This document shows, piece after piece, positions 18,077-27,865 of a stretch of DNA of 64,000 bases. The notes below the pieces were generated by a model. The model was not told the DNA's origin. It worked only from the letters and a program-made list of their open reading frames with translations, and did no database searches. The translations under genes were made by a program, and so were the position numbers. Numbering within the stretch: the stretch's first letter is position 1; the number at the start of each line of letters is the position of its first letter. The stretch lies in contig JAVBXP010000084.1 of assembly GCA_030824495.1 (NCBI GenBank), forward strand, positions 1 through 64,000. The letters are read 5' to 3'. This DNA comes from a bacterium (GTDB taxonomy: Bacteria > Pseudomonadota > Alphaproteobacteria > Caulobacterales > Caulobacteraceae).

Positions 18077-19003
18077 CTAGCTCCGATCCTCTAGGGCCTG
18101 TTCGACGGCAAGCGCCAGATCGAGCGCGCGAGCGGCCTCTTCCGCCGTCACGATAGGACGCGGCGCCTCGCCGCGCACCGCGGCCAGGAAGCCCTCGACG
18201 CTGGTCGCCAGGGTGTCTTTCACCGCAGGCGTATCGGCGTAATCAGGATTGAGGGCGAAACCGGTGGTGTTGCGGAACTCCCGTGAGACGAAATCGATCT
18301 CCACCTCGCCGGACGGATAGACCAGCTTCATGCTGCGCTTGCGCTCCGGCGCCATCCGCGAGGAGTCGAAGATCGCGGTGAAGCCGTCGTCAAAGGTGAC
18401 CTCGGCGCGCGCCTGATCCCAGCCCCCGGAGAAATCGACCACGCCCTCGCCTTCGACGGCGAGCGGCTGAGCGGTCGAGAGTGACAGCGCCAGATCGAGA
18501 TCGTGGATCATCAGGTCCAGCACCACCGAGACATCTAGGCTGCGCTCGGACGGCGTGCCATAGCGGATCGACTCCAGGCGCAGCGGTTGCTCGGGAATGT
18601 CGAACAGGCCCATGGCCTGGAACACCACCCGCTCCTGATGGCCGCACGCGACCACCAGGTTCTGCTTCGCCGCCTCGGCGATGATCTTGTCGGCGTCAGC
18701 CAGGCTGATCGCCAGCGGCTTTTCGATGTAGACCGGCTTGCCGGCGGCGAGCGCGGCCATCGCGCCCTCCATGTGGACGCTGGCCGGTGAGGCCACCGTG
18801 ACCACGTCACAGGCCTCCAGAAACTCGTCCATCCGATGGAACGCCCGGCCGCCCAGCGGCACGGCCAGGGCCGCGGCGCGATCAGGATGATGGGTGTCGA
18901 GCACCGCCGAGAGAACCGCCCCCTTGGCGCCCGCATATTTGCGCGCATGGTGTCCGCCGAAGACGCCGGCGCCGATCACGCCGCCTTTAATGGGTTCGCC
19001 CAT
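18077..19003 (-). CDS. Gfo/Idh/MocA family oxidoreductase
   Basis: A 308-residue NAD(P)-dependent dehydrogenase of the sugar/inositol dehydrogenase superfamily. The Rossmann motif GVIGAGVFGGHHARKY is at residues 8-23, and YIEKPLAISLADADKI, the EKP motif of the family, near residue 92. The C-terminal half is the substrate-binding sheet. A related form occurs next to UDP-sugar genes elsewhere, but nothing nearby fixes the substrate. Confidence 0.85.
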   Translation of the reverse strand: MGEPIKGGVIGAGVFGGHHARKYAGAKGAVLSAVLDTHHPDRAAALAVPLGGRAFHRMDEFLEACDVVTVASPASVHMEGAMAALAAGKPVYIEKPLAISLADADKIIAEAAKQNLVVACGHQERVVFQAMGLFDIPEQPLRLESIRYGTPSERSLDVSVVLDLMIHDLDLALSLSTAQPLAVEGEGVVDFSGGWDQARAEVTFDDGFTAIFDSSRMAPERKRSMKLVYPSGEVEIDFVSREFRNTTGFALNPDYADTPAVKDTLATSVEGFLAAVRGEAPRPIVTAEEAARALDLALAVEQALEDRS

Positions 19004-19091
19004 GGACTCGCTCCGACACAGTGCTGACCTCGCGCTTTACAGGCGAAGCCCACTCGACGCCACCTGGGCGCGGGCTTAAACATCCGTTTGA

Positions 19092-19107
19092 ACATCGCTT
19101 ACGATGT
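19092..19107. promoter_or_regulatory. Dyad operator candidate upstream of the MDR reductase
   Basis: ACATCG and CGATGT form six-base inverted arms around CTTA, 15 bases before the start codon. A further half site, AACATC, lies at 19079-19084. The shape and placement suit a TetR-type repressor site; no regulator gene is next to it. Confidence 0.4.
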
Positions 19108-19121
19108 AAGGGAGACGTCCA

Positions 19122-20126
19122 ATGACCACCTCGCGCGAAGTCCGCTTGAAGAGCCGTCCGGTTGGCCTGCCCGTCGCCGACAATTTCGAAGTCGCCACCG
19201 TCACCCTGCCCGATCCTGGCCCTGGGGAGGTTCAGGTCCGCAACACCTGGATGACGGTCGATCCGTACATGCGCGGCCGCATGAACGACGTGAAGAGCTA
19301 CTCTCCGCCCTTCGCGCTGGGGGAGGTCATGCAGGGCGGCGCGGTCGGCGAAGTGATCGCTTCCAACGACGCCGGCTTTCAAGTCGGCGATCTGGTGCAG
19401 TCGAACTACGGCTGGCGCGAGGCCTACAACGCCCAGGCCTCTATGGTGCAGAAGCTCGACACCTTCGGCCTCCCGCCCCAGGCGTTCCTGGGCGTGGCCG
19501 GCATGCCCGGCATGACCGCCTATGCCGGACTTCTGCGCATTGCGGCGTTGAAGGAAGGCGACGTGGTCTTCGTCTCGGCGGCCTCCGGCGCCGTCGGCTC
19601 GGTCGTCTGCCAGATCGCCAAGATCAAGGGGCACAAGGTCATCGGCTCGGCCGGCGGCCCCGAGAAGGTGAAGTTCCTGAAGGAGGAGCTTGGGGTCGAT
19701 GTCGCCATCGACTACAAGGCCACGCCGGACCTGATGAAGGCGCTCGAAGAGGCCGCCCCGGAAGGGATCGACGTCTATTTCGAGAACGTCGGCGGCGAGC
19801 ACTTGGAAGCGGCCCTGAACTCGGCCCGGCCGTTCGGCCGCTTCGCCCTGTGCGGCATGATCTCGATGTACAACGCCACGACGCCGCCGCCCGGACCACG
19901 CAACATAGCCCAGGCAGTCGGCAAGCAGTTGCGGATGGAGGGCTTCATTGTCTCCAGCCACTACGACATGCTGCCCTCCTTCCATAAGGACCTGGCCGAG
20001 TGGCATGCGGCGGGAAAGATCACCTGGAAGGAAACCGTGCTGGAAGGAATCGACAAGGCGCCCGAGGCGTTCCTGAAGCTCTTCTCGGGCGAGAACTTCG
20101 GCAAGATGCTGGTGAAGCTCAGCTAG
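19122..20126 (+). CDS. NADP-dependent medium-chain reductase (alkenal/prostaglandin reductase type)
   Basis: A 334-residue zinc-independent medium-chain dehydrogenase/reductase. The N-terminal part carries WMTVDPYMRGRMND, typical of the leukotriene B4 12-hydroxydehydrogenase/CurA group. The cofactor motif is VSAASGAVGSVVCQIAK, followed by GSAGGPEK. Members reduce alpha,beta-unsaturated ketones and aldehydes, so a detoxifying or catabolic role is likely. A GGGAG sequence lies ten bases before the ATG. Confidence 0.87.
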   Translation: MTTSREVRLKSRPVGLPVADNFEVATVTLPDPGPGEVQVRNTWMTVDPYMRGRMNDVKSYSPPFALGEVMQGGAVGEVIASNDAGFQVGDLVQSNYGWREAYNAQASMVQKLDTFGLPPQAFLGVAGMPGMTAYAGLLRIAALKEGDVVFVSAASGAVGSVVCQIAKIKGHKVIGSAGGPEKVKFLKEELGVDVAIDYKATPDLMKALEEAAPEGIDVYFENVGGEHLEAALNSARPFGRFALCGMISMYNATTPPPGPRNIAQAVGKQLRMEGFIVSSHYDMLPSFHKDLAEWHAAGKITWKETVLEGIDKAPEAFLKLFSGENFGKMLVKLS

Positions 20127-20211
20127 CGCCGCCCTCTGATCGCTTCCGGCGTTGGCCCGCCGGGAGCGACCAGCTACAAGCCGAGGGGTAGTACCTCACT
20201 CGGAGTTCGCC

Positions 20212-21114
20212 GTGTCTCGCCTGTTCAGCGCCTATGTGATCGTCGACTGGAGCGCGGCGGCCAAGCCCTCCACGGGCGCGGATTCCGTCTGGATCGGGGT
20301 CGCCAAGCGCGACCTGCGTTTCCGCCTGACTTTTGAATCCTTCAATCCGCCGACCCGGGCCGAGGCGGAGAAGAAGCTCGCCGACATCCTCGACGACTTC
20401 AAGAAGCGCGGCGAACGCGCGCTCGTCGGCTTCGACTTCCCGCTGGGCTTCCCGCGCGGCTTCGCCAAGGCCCTGAACCTGACGGGCGAGCATCCATGGC
20501 GCGCGGTCTGGGACCAGCTCGACAAGATGGTCAAGGACAAGGCCGACAACACCAACAACCGTTTCGGCGTGGGTTCGGAAATCAACCGGCGCATGACCGG
20601 TGGTCCCTTCCCGTTCTGGGGCTGCCCGCCGAAGGACGCCCTGACCACCCTGCAGCCCAAGCGCACGCGAGCTCACGGCCCTGACGATCTGCCGGAGTTC
20701 CGCCACGCCGATCTGGCGGCCAAGGGCGCGGCCTCGATCTGGAAGCTCTATTACAATGGCTCGGTTGGCGGTCAGGCGATCCTAGGTATCCCCGCGGCTC
20801 GCCGTCTAAAGCTCGCGCGCGGCGAGGCGGTGAAGATTTGGCCGTTCGAAACCGGCTTTAAGACCCTGACCGAGGCCGACCTCGCGGGCGTCGAGGTGGT
20901 GGTCGCCGAGGTGTATCCCTCGCTCTACAAGGCTCAGCCGCAACCTGGCGAGGTGAAGGACCAGGCTCAGGTCCGCGTAACCGCCGAGCACTTCGCGCGG
21001 CTGGACGAGACCGGGAAACTGGGCGCGGCCTTTGCGATCGGCAAGACCGCCGCGGCCGATGTCGTCCTGGACGCCGAAACCGAAGAAGGCTGGATCCTCG
21101 GCGTCGAGGCCTAG
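20212..21114 (+). CDS. Uncharacterised protein with possible RNase H-like fold
   Basis: A 300-residue soluble protein, product unknown. It begins SRLFSAYVIVDWSAAAKP, and has RALVGFDFPLGFPRGF, ADNTNNRFGVGSEINRRM and KIWPFETGF farther on; the acidic residues in IVDWS and GFDFP recall the first strands of RNase H-like folds such as DUF429, but I cannot confirm it. The GTG at 20212 with CGGAG eight bases upstream is the preferred start; an upstream TTG at 20152 would add 20 unlikely residues. Confidence 0.65.
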   Translation: MSRLFSAYVIVDWSAAAKPSTGADSVWIGVAKRDLRFRLTFESFNPPTRAEAEKKLADILDDFKKRGERALVGFDFPLGFPRGFAKALNLTGEHPWRAVWDQLDKMVKDKADNTNNRFGVGSEINRRMTGGPFPFWGCPPKDALTTLQPKRTRAHGPDDLPEFRHADLAAKGAASIWKLYYNGSVGGQAILGIPAARRLKLARGEAVKIWPFETGFKTLTEADLAGVEVVVAEVYPSLYKAQPQPGEVKDQAQVRVTAEHFARLDETGKLGAAFAIGKTAAADVVLDAETEEGWILGVEA

Positions 21115-21543
21115 CTAGCCCTGGACCGGCTCCGCCGGGCCTTGCGGCTCGGCGACCGGCAGACGGTCGGACAACCGGCGGCGACGCTCCACGATCGGCG
21201 GGCTGCGCAGGCGCTGCAGGTGCATGGGCGCCAACACGCCGACGACGCCGGCCACATCCGCCAGGATGTCGCCAAGTTGCGCGCCCCGGCCTGACAGCAT
21301 CTGGGCGACCTCGATGGCGACACCGAACATCAGCACCAGGCAGGCCAGGTCGAAAGACCGGCGCTTGGGGAATGCGGCGATGGTCAGCAAGGTCAGGCCG
21401 TAGAAGGCGACGAAGTGCGCGGCCTTGTCGACGCTGATCAGGTTGCGCTCGACGCCTTTGAACGGGCCGATCATGCCGATCGCGCAGACGACCGCCGCGG
21501 CGATCAGCAGGAAACGGGCGATTTTCGGGGTCAGCGAAGCCAT
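21115..21543 (-). CDS. VanZ-like family membrane protein
   Basis: A 142-residue protein with about four hydrophobic segments. It shows the VanZ-like pattern: a first helix, then SVDKAAHFVAFYGLTLLTIAAFP (Asp-Lys-x-x-His), and FGVAIEVAQMLSGRGAQLGDILADVAG with the conserved Glu, Gln and Asp. Function is unknown in Gram-negatives. The ATG at 21543 has GGGAGAAGG upstream. The frame remains open upstream but that stretch is unlike any protein and overlaps the MATE gene. Confidence 0.8.
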   Translation of the reverse strand: MASLTPKIARFLLIAAAVVCAIGMIGPFKGVERNLISVDKAAHFVAFYGLTLLTIAAFPKRRSFDLACLVLMFGVAIEVAQMLSGRGAQLGDILADVAGVVGVLAPMHLQRLRSPPIVERRRRLSDRLPVAEPQGPAEPVQG

Positions 21544-21605
21544 GCCCCCTTCTCCCAGATCAGCGTGAATCGACCGTTCACCTCGGCGAAAAAAGTCGCC
21601 TGCGC

Positions 21606-22985
21606 TTAGAGGCCCCGCCGCGCGAGCGACCAGAACCGCCAACTCAGCAGGCCAGCCGACATGAAGGACGCGGCGATCACGGCCCAGACGATGCCGTTCA
21701 GACCCAGCCCCATGGGGATAGCCAGCCACCAGGCCAGCGGCATCATCACCAGCACATAGCTGGTCATGTGGGTGAAGGTCGGCAGCCAGACATCGCCGCG
21801 CGCCCGCAGCGCCTGGGCGATCACCACTTGCAGCGCATCGACCAGGAAGAACAGACAAGAGAGCACCAGGGCCGTCGACGCCATGGCGATCACCACCTTG
21901 TCGGAGGTGTAGGCCTGGCTGATCAGGCCGGCCGTCGGCCAGATGATCAGCGAGATCAGCAGCCCGAACGCCGCGGTAATCCCGAAGCCGATCAACCCTG
22001 CTCGCGTCACGCCCTTGGCGTCGCGGGCGCCATAGGCGCGGCCGACCATCACCGCGGTGCCGGTCGACAGGCCGAGCGGCACCATGAAGACCATGGCCGC
22101 CACATTGAGCACCACGGCCCAGGCGGCGACGGTCAGGCCCCCCATCCAGCCGGCGAAGATGTTCATCGAGGCGAAGGCGGCGACCTCGAAGAAGTTCGAA
22201 GCGCCCGCGCCATAGCCGATGCGGCGCTGCTCGGCCTCCGAGGCGCCGTCACGTTCAGGCTTGTCGAACACGCCCAAGGCCCGGGATTCCGGCATGCGCA
22301 GGATGTAGATCAGCATCGCGATCGCCAGGAAGGTCCGCGCGCCCGTGGTCGCCCAGGCGCCGCCGACCGCGCCCAGCGGCGGAATGCCGAGATGCCCAGG
22401 CACCAACAGCAACAGCAGGGCCAGGTTCACCCCATTGGCGACCCACATCATCACCGCGCCCGGCTTTGGCTTGCCGAGCCCCTCCAGCCAGAAGCTGGCC
22501 GCGACGCTGATCGCGTAGCCTGGCAGCGACAGCGCAAAGATCAGCATGGCGCGCGAGGCGCCGTCCGCCAGGTCCTGGTCCAGACCGATGACATGCAGGA
22601 AGGTCGGACCCGCCAAGAGCGTGACGGCCAGCGAGATCAGGCCGATCCAGAAACTGTAGGCCAGGCCACGACGCAGGACCGCGCCGGTCAGCTCGCGCCG
22701 CCCCTGCCCGATCCGGCGCGCCGTCATCACCTGGACCCCGGTGAGCAGTCCGACCGCCATGGTCACCACGACACTGGTCGGCGCCCAGGCGAGCGCGTGA
22801 TAGCCAAGCTGCGTCGCAGAGTACCGGCCCACCACGATGGCGTCCGACAGGCCCATGGTCATGATGCCCAGGCGCGACAGCACCACCGGCCACGAGAGCT
22901 TCCACAGCTCGATCGTCTGCGCGCGCACAACGTCAATTTCGCGCCCATCCGAAGGGAGGGTCGCCCCGGCCTGGTCGGCCATCAT
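21606..22985 (-). CDS. MATE family multidrug exporter
   Basis: A 459-residue, roughly 12-helix Na+- or H+-coupled efflux protein. The two MATE halves are visible, each with a long first helix; LSWPVVLSRLGIMTMGLSDAIVVG marks the N-terminal half, and AGASNFFEVAAFASMNIFAG the second. The C-terminus ends in basic residues. I start at the ATG at 22985; the frame is open to a TTG 18 codons upstream. Confidence 0.88.
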   Translation of the reverse strand: MMADQAGATLPSDGREIDVVRAQTIELWKLSWPVVLSRLGIMTMGLSDAIVVGRYSATQLGYHALAWAPTSVVVTMAVGLLTGVQVMTARRIGQGRRELTGAVLRRGLAYSFWIGLISLAVTLLAGPTFLHVIGLDQDLADGASRAMLIFALSLPGYAISVAASFWLEGLGKPKPGAVMMWVANGVNLALLLLLVPGHLGIPPLGAVGGAWATTGARTFLAIAMLIYILRMPESRALGVFDKPERDGASEAEQRRIGYGAGASNFFEVAAFASMNIFAGWMGGLTVAAWAVVLNVAAMVFMVPLGLSTGTAVMVGRAYGARDAKGVTRAGLIGFGITAAFGLLISLIIWPTAGLISQAYTSDKVVIAMASTALVLSCLFFLVDALQVVIAQALRARGDVWLPTFTHMTSYVLVMMPLAWWLAIPMGLGLNGIVWAVIAASFMSAGLLSWRFWSLARRGL

Positions 22986-23140
22986 CTCACCGATTTTCAA
23001 AGAGGTGGCGAAACTGGAGGTTTGCAGTCGCCATCGCAAGGCCCGAGCACGAGCCCCCGCCGCCTTTTTAGGCGCCGGTCACCTGAACAGCACAGCAGTC
23101 CGCCATGGGCGATGGAGAGTCGCCCATGCAGAAGTCTTGG

Positions 23141-24520
23141 TCAGACGGCCGCGCGCAGCGCCGCAGCGACCCGTTCTTCCTTGAGCTTCTCAGCCACCAG
23201 GAAGGCCAGTTCCAGCGCCTGTTCGCCGTTCAGGCGGGGGTCACAGTGGGTGTGATAACGGTCGGCTAGGTCGCCTTCCGTCAGGGCGCGCGCGCCGCCG
23301 AGGCACTCGGTGACGTTCTGGCCGGTCATCTCCAGATGCACCCCGCCCGGATGCACGCCTTCGGCCTTGGCGATCTCGACGAAGCTCTTCACCTCAGAGA
23401 GTATCCGGTCGAACGGACGCGTCTTGTAGCCATTGGCGGCGGTGAGCGTATTGCCGTGCATTGGATCAATGGCCCAGACCACTGAACGGCCGGACTTCTT
23501 GGTCGCCTGCAGCAAGCGCGGCAGACGGTCGGCGATCTTGTCGTGACCGAAGCGGCCATAGAGCGTCAGGCGCCCAGGCTCGTTCTTCGGGTTCAGCACG
23601 TCGATCAGGCGCAACAGATCGTCGGGCTCCATGGTCGGGCCGACCTTCACGCCGATCGGATTGCGGATGCCGCGGAAGTACTCGATGTGCGCCCCGTCCA
23701 ACTGGCGGGTCCGCTCGCCGATCCAGACCAGGTGGGCGGAGGTGTCGTACCACTCGCCCGAGGTGGAATCGACGCGAGTCATCGCTTCCTCAAAGCCCAG
23801 CAGCAGGGCTTCGTGGCTGGTGAAGAACTCCACGCGGTGCAGGTCGGGCTGGCTCTCCGGGGTCACGCCGATGGCGGCCATGAAGGTCAAAGCTTCGCTG
23901 ATCTTCTCCGACAGTTCGCGGTACTTCGCGCCCTGCGGACTGTCGGCCACGAAGCCCAGCGTCCAACGGTGAATGTTGTAGAGGTCGGCATAGCCGCCGC
24001 CGGCGAAGGCGCGCAGCAGGTTCAGCGTTGCGGCCGACTGGCCATAGGCCTGCAGCAGGCGTTGCGGATCAGGCGTGCGCCCCACCGCATCGAATTCCAT
24101 GCTGTTGATGTTGTCGCCGCGATAGGACGGCAGCTCGACGCCGTCGATCGTCTCGACGGGTGAGGAGCGCGGCTTGGCGAACTGGCCGGCCATCCGGCCC
24201 ACCTTCACCACCGGCTTGCCCCCGGCGAAGGTCAGCACCACCGCCATCTGCAGGATCAGGCGGAAGGTGTCGCGGATGTTGTCGGCGTGGAATTCCTTGA
24301 AGCTCTCGGCGCAGTCGCCGCCTTGCAACAGGAAGGCGCGGCCCTCGGCCACATCGCCCAGAAGACTCTTCAGACGACGGGCCTCACCGGCGAACACCAG
24401 GGGCGGCATGCCGCGGAGGGTCTGCTCAACCCGGGTCAGCTCCGCCAGGTCCGGATAATCCGTCGGCAGGTGCTTGGCGGGCTTCGCCCTCCAGGAGGCA
24501 GGCGTCCAGTGCTCGGTCAT
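23141..24520 (-). CDS. Class II 3-deoxy-7-phosphoheptulonate synthase (DAHP synthase)
   Basis: A 459-residue plant-type (class II) DAHP synthase, first enzyme of the shikimate pathway, joining phosphoenolpyruvate and erythrose 4-phosphate. Class II signatures are [42 protein letters not shown] and [10 protein letters not shown]. The length and start ([19 protein letters not shown]) are typical for the family. It is the last gene of a minus-strand series (glmU, rpiA, gor, ligase). Confidence 0.95.
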   Translation of the reverse strand: MTEHWTPASWRAKPAKHLPTDYPDLAELTRVEQTLRGMPPLVFAGEARRLKSLLGDVAEGRAFLLQGGDCAESFKEFHADNIRDTFRLILQMAVVLTFAGGKPVVKVGRMAGQFAKPRSSPVETIDGVELPSYRGDNINSMEFDAVGRTPDPQRLLQAYGQSAATLNLLRAFAGGGYADLYNIHRWTLGFVADSPQGAKYRELSEKISEALTFMAAIGVTPESQPDLHRVEFFTSHEALLLGFEEAMTRVDSTSGEWYDTSAHLVWIGERTRQLDGAHIEYFRGIRNPIGVKVGPTMEPDDLLRLIDVLNPKNEPGRLTLYGRFGHDKIADRLPRLLQATKKSGRSVVWAIDPMHGNTLTAANGYKTRPFDRILSEVKSFVEIAKAEGVHPGGVHLEMTGQNVTECLGGARALTEGDLADRYHTHCDPRLNGEQALELAFLVAEKLKEERVAAALRAAV

Positions 24521-24592
24521 GGCTCAACTCCGCGCTCGCGCGAACTGCGAGCGGAGCGCGTTCTACTCCCAGAATGATAAACTAGTCGATGG

Positions 24593-25795
24593 TCACGCCG
24601 GGCGTTTTTCAAGCGTCGCCTGGTGCTGGACCGCCATGCACGCCGTGGCCGCCACCGCGCCCAGGGCTAGCCACCACTCCTGCCACACCCCAAAGGACAC
24701 CGCCGAGAACACCAGATAGGCCCCTGCCGTCGCCGCCGCCGCGGCGCGACCGGCGTCGCGTTCAGGACGGCTGAGGTTGGCGAACAGCACACCCCAGAAC
24801 ACCGCAACCGAAACCGCGCCGATCAGGCCCAGTTCCAGCCAGATCTGCAAGGCGCCGTTGTGGGGATGCAGGATGATACCCGGTGCAAACTCGCGACTGG
24901 CGTCCAGGCCCCACCCGCGCAACGGGTGATCGCCAATCCAATCGGCGGCGTGACGCCAGTACCCCATGCGCTGCGACCAGGAGAGCGAGACCGAGGCCTC
25001 CAGCTCCTGAAACCACCCCAGCTTTCGGGTCAGCCAGACAACGCCTGGCGCGGCCAGGAACAAGGTCGCGGCCATGCCCCCGAGCACACGCGGCGCGACC
25101 ACCGGCCAACGATAGACAGCCAGGCCGAACAGGACGCTGACCACCAGGGCCAGGATGGGCGCGTCGGCCGCCAGGCTCAGGCTCGCCCCGGCGATCCCCG
25201 CCGCCATCAGAAGGATCGGCCACACCCCGCAGCCTGTGCGCTTGCTGGCCACGGCTGCGGCCGGCGTCAGGACGGCCAGCACGAAACCACCTTGAGCGAC
25301 ATTGCGCACAGCCAAGTCGGGCCGAATGGGATCGCCGATGGCAGCGCGCAGCGCCTGATAGATCCCTGCCCCGGTCGCCGCCTCCAGCGCCAGGATCAGC
25401 CCGAGCGCGCCCATCCCCCAGGCAAGCACCCGCAGCGCCATGGTTCGCGCCTCCGCCGAGGCGGCCGCGGCAGCGCGGAACAGAGCCCAATAGAGAATGG
25501 CCTGAGCGATCAACTTGGCGGCCGTGGCGCTCTCGATGCTGTCCGGCTTGAAGGGACTCCACAACACCGACGCGAGCGCCCAGGTGACCAAAACCAGGAT
25601 CGCCAGCGCGACAGGTCGCTGGTCGTCCTCGACCCGTACGCCCCGAATCGTCAAAAGCCCGCCCAGCGCCGCCAGCGGTGCAAAGCCCAGCGGCGACAAC
25701 CATCCAAGCAGGGGCGACAGGGCGAACACGCCCGCCAGCACCCACCCGAACCAGACAACACCCTCTCGCGGCGTTACGGCCACGGCGTGGGTCAC
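24593..25795 (-). CDS. O-antigen ligase/polymerase family membrane protein
   Basis: A 400-residue polytopic membrane protein with about ten helices. The periplasmic loop contains HPLRGWGLDASREFAPGIILHPHNGALQIWLELG, where Arg, Gly-x-Gly and His-Asn match the Wzy_C/WaaL ligase loop. It probably moves an undecaprenyl-linked glycan onto a lipid or polymerises it. I chose GTG at 25795, which overlaps the gor stop by four bases (GTGA), implying coupled translation. A capsule or exopolysaccharide polymerase is the alternative. Confidence 0.75.
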   Translation of the reverse strand: MTHAVAVTPREGVVWFGWVLAGVFALSPLLGWLSPLGFAPLAALGGLLTIRGVRVEDDQRPVALAILVLVTWALASVLWSPFKPDSIESATAAKLIAQAILYWALFRAAAAASAEARTMALRVLAWGMGALGLILALEAATGAGIYQALRAAIGDPIRPDLAVRNVAQGGFVLAVLTPAAAVASKRTGCGVWPILLMAAGIAGASLSLAADAPILALVVSVLFGLAVYRWPVVAPRVLGGMAATLFLAAPGVVWLTRKLGWFQELEASVSLSWSQRMGYWRHAADWIGDHPLRGWGLDASREFAPGIILHPHNGALQIWLELGLIGAVSVAVFWGVLFANLSRPERDAGRAAAAATAGAYLVFSAVSFGVWQEWWLALGAVAATACMAVQHQATLEKRPA

Positions 25796-27171
25796 GCCGC
25801 CGTGCCCAGCGGGACGTGTTTCTCGCGCATCGTCACCAGTTCCTCGGCCAAGGTCGGGTGGACCGCGCAGGTGGAATCCCACTGCGGCTTGGTCACGCCC
25901 ATCTTCAAGGCGACCGCCGCCATCTGGATGATCTCCGGGGAGTCTGGACCCACCACATGACAGCCGAGGATCCGCTCGCTGCCGGCCTCAACCACCAGCT
26001 TGATCAGGCAACGCTCGTCGCCGCCGTAGAAGGTCGTCTTCATGGGACGGAAGCGCGACAGGTAGATATCGACCTTGCCGTGCTGGTGGCGTGCGTCGGC
26101 CTCGGAAAGTCCGACCGAACCGACCGGCGGCTGCGAGAACACCGCCGAGGCCACCATGTCGTGGTCGAAGGTCGTAGGGTTGCCGTAGAATTCGGTCTGG
26201 GCGAAGGCCGCGCCCTCGCGAATGGCCACGGGCGTCAGGTTGATCCGGTCGGTGACGTCGCCGACCGCCCAGATGTTGTCGACATTAGTCTTGGAGAACT
26301 TGTCGACGGCCACGGCGCCGGCGTCGTTCAGCTTCACGCCCGCAGTCTCCAGGCCCAGCCCCTCGACATAGGGGCGGCGGCCGGTGGCGAACATCACCAG
26401 GTCGGTCTCGATCGCGTGGCCCGAGGTCATGTGGCTGATGAAGCCGCCGCCCTCGGTCTTCTCGATGCTGTCGTGCTGGCAACCGAGCACGACCTTGACG
26501 CCGCGCTTCTTCATTTCCTCGGTCACGTGGGATCGCACGTCGTCATCAAAGCCGCGCAGGATGTTCGCGCCGCGATAGACGAGCGTCGTCTCCACGCCCA
26601 AACCGGCGAAGATTCCCGCGAACTCGACAGCGATGTAGCCGCCGCCGGCGATCATGATCGACTTGGGCAGTTCGGGCAGTTGGAACGCCTCTTCCGAGGT
26701 GATGATGTGCTCGGCGCCCGGGAACTCGGTCGGCTTCCAGGGCCGGCCGCCGGTGGCGACCAGCACCTTGTCGGCGGTGATCGTCTGCTTGCCTTCGACC
26801 ACGATGGTGTGGGCGTCGGTCAGCCGAGCCTTGCCGTGGATGACCTCGGCGCCGGCGTTGTTGAGGTTGGTGACATAGATCCCCGAAAGCCGGGCGATCT
26901 CGCGGTCCTTGGCTTCCAGGAAGCGGCGCCAGTCAAATGTCGCCTGGCTTGGCGACCAGCCGTAGCCTTCGGCGACCTGGGCGTTGTGCGCGAACTCCGA
27001 CGCATAGACCATGAACTTCTTGGGCACGCAGCCGCGAATGACGCAGGTTCCGCCGACGCGGTGCTCCTCTGCCAAGGCGACCTTCGCGCCCGATATCGCC
27101 GCCAGCCGGCCGGCCCGGACACCGCCGGAACCGGCGCCGATCACGAAGAGGTCGTAGTCGTAGTTCGCCAC
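25792..27171 (-). CDS. gor: Glutathione-disulfide reductase
   Basis: A 459-residue FAD- and NADPH-dependent flavoenzyme that keeps glutathione reduced. The FAD motif VIGAGSGGVRAGR opens the protein, the redox disulfide is Cys43-Cys48 in GGTCVIRGCVPKK, and the C-terminal AVHPTLAEELVTM supplies the catalytic His-Glu pair. GTG at 27171 is the start: it has AAGGAG seven bases upstream. A dihydrolipoamide dehydrogenase is excluded by the GGTCVIRGCVPKK form of the motif. Confidence 0.95.
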   Translation of the reverse strand: MANYDYDLFVIGAGSGGVRAGRLAAISGAKVALAEEHRVGGTCVIRGCVPKKFMVYASEFAHNAQVAEGYGWSPSQATFDWRRFLEAKDREIARLSGIYVTNLNNAGAEVIHGKARLTDAHTIVVEGKQTITADKVLVATGGRPWKPTEFPGAEHIITSEEAFQLPELPKSIMIAGGGYIAVEFAGIFAGLGVETTLVYRGANILRGFDDDVRSHVTEEMKKRGVKVVLGCQHDSIEKTEGGGFISHMTSGHAIETDLVMFATGRRPYVEGLGLETAGVKLNDAGAVAVDKFSKTNVDNIWAVGDVTDRINLTPVAIREGAAFAQTEFYGNPTTFDHDMVASAVFSQPPVGSVGLSEADARHQHGKVDIYLSRFRPMKTTFYGGDERCLIKLVVEAGSERILGCHVVGPDSPEIIQMAAVALKMGVTKPQWDSTCAVHPTLAEELVTMREKHVPLGTAA

Positions 27172-27181
27172 GTCGTACTCC

Positions 27182-27865
27182 TTACGGCTCGAGGGTGACG
27201 ACGCCGTCGGCCGTCCCCACCAGAGCCACATCCGCCAGATCGAGGAACAGGCCGTGTTCGACCACGCCGGTGACGCTCTTCAGCGCATCGGCGAGCAAGG
27301 CGGGATCCTCGATACGCCCGCAAGCTGCGTCATAGATGAGGTTGCCGTTGTCGGTTTTCACCGGCTCGCCGTCCTTGAGGCGCAGACGCGGGGCCACGCC
27401 GAGATCGCATTCGCTCAGCGCGTCGCAGATCCGCAGCATCGTGGTCTCGTGCCCAAAGGCCACGACCTCGATCGGCAACGGGAACTTGCCCAGCTTCGCG
27501 ACGCGCTTTTCGGCGTCGGCGATCACTACGCAGCGCTTGGACGCTTCCCAGACCAGCTTTTCGCGCAACAGCGCCGCGCCGCCGCCCTTGATCAGGGCCA
27601 AGGCGGGGCCGATCTCGTCGGCGCCGTCGACGGTGAGATCGATGGATTTGACAGGTCCCAGTTCGCCCAGCCGGATGCCCAGGCTCTGGGCCAGGTTGGC
27701 GGTGGCCAGCGACGTCGGCACCCCGAGGATATCCAGCTTGCGGGCCGCCAGCGCCTTGACGAACCAGGCCGCCGTCGAGCCGGTGCCCAGGCCGACGACC
27801 ATGCCGCTCTCGACCAATTGGGCGGCGGCTTCGCCGGAAGCCTTCTTTTGCGCGTCAGCGTCCAT
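27182..27865 (-). CDS. rpiA: Ribose-5-phosphate isomerase A
   Basis: A 227-residue enzyme interconverting ribose 5-phosphate and ribulose 5-phosphate. Conserved motifs include GLGTGSTAAWFVKAL (phosphate loop), DLTVDGADEIGPALALIKGGGAALLREK (catalytic Asp, Glu and Lys region) and FGHETTMLRI. Ten bases separate its stop from the gor start. Confidence 0.95.
   Translation of the reverse strand: MDADAQKKASGEAAAQLVESGMVVGLGTGSTAAWFVKALAARKLDILGVPTSLATANLAQSLGIRLGELGPVKSIDLTVDGADEIGPALALIKGGGAALLREKLVWEASKRCVVIADAEKRVAKLGKFPLPIEVVAFGHETTMLRICDALSECDLGVAPRLRLKDGEPVKTDNGNLIYDAACGRIEDPALLADALKSVTGVVEHGLFLDLADVALVGTADGVVTLEP

Noticed and set aside
21768-23255. Plus-strand open frame opposite the MATE gene
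   Set aside because: Arg/His/Gln-rich shadow with no domain; the MATE gene on the minus strand is clear.
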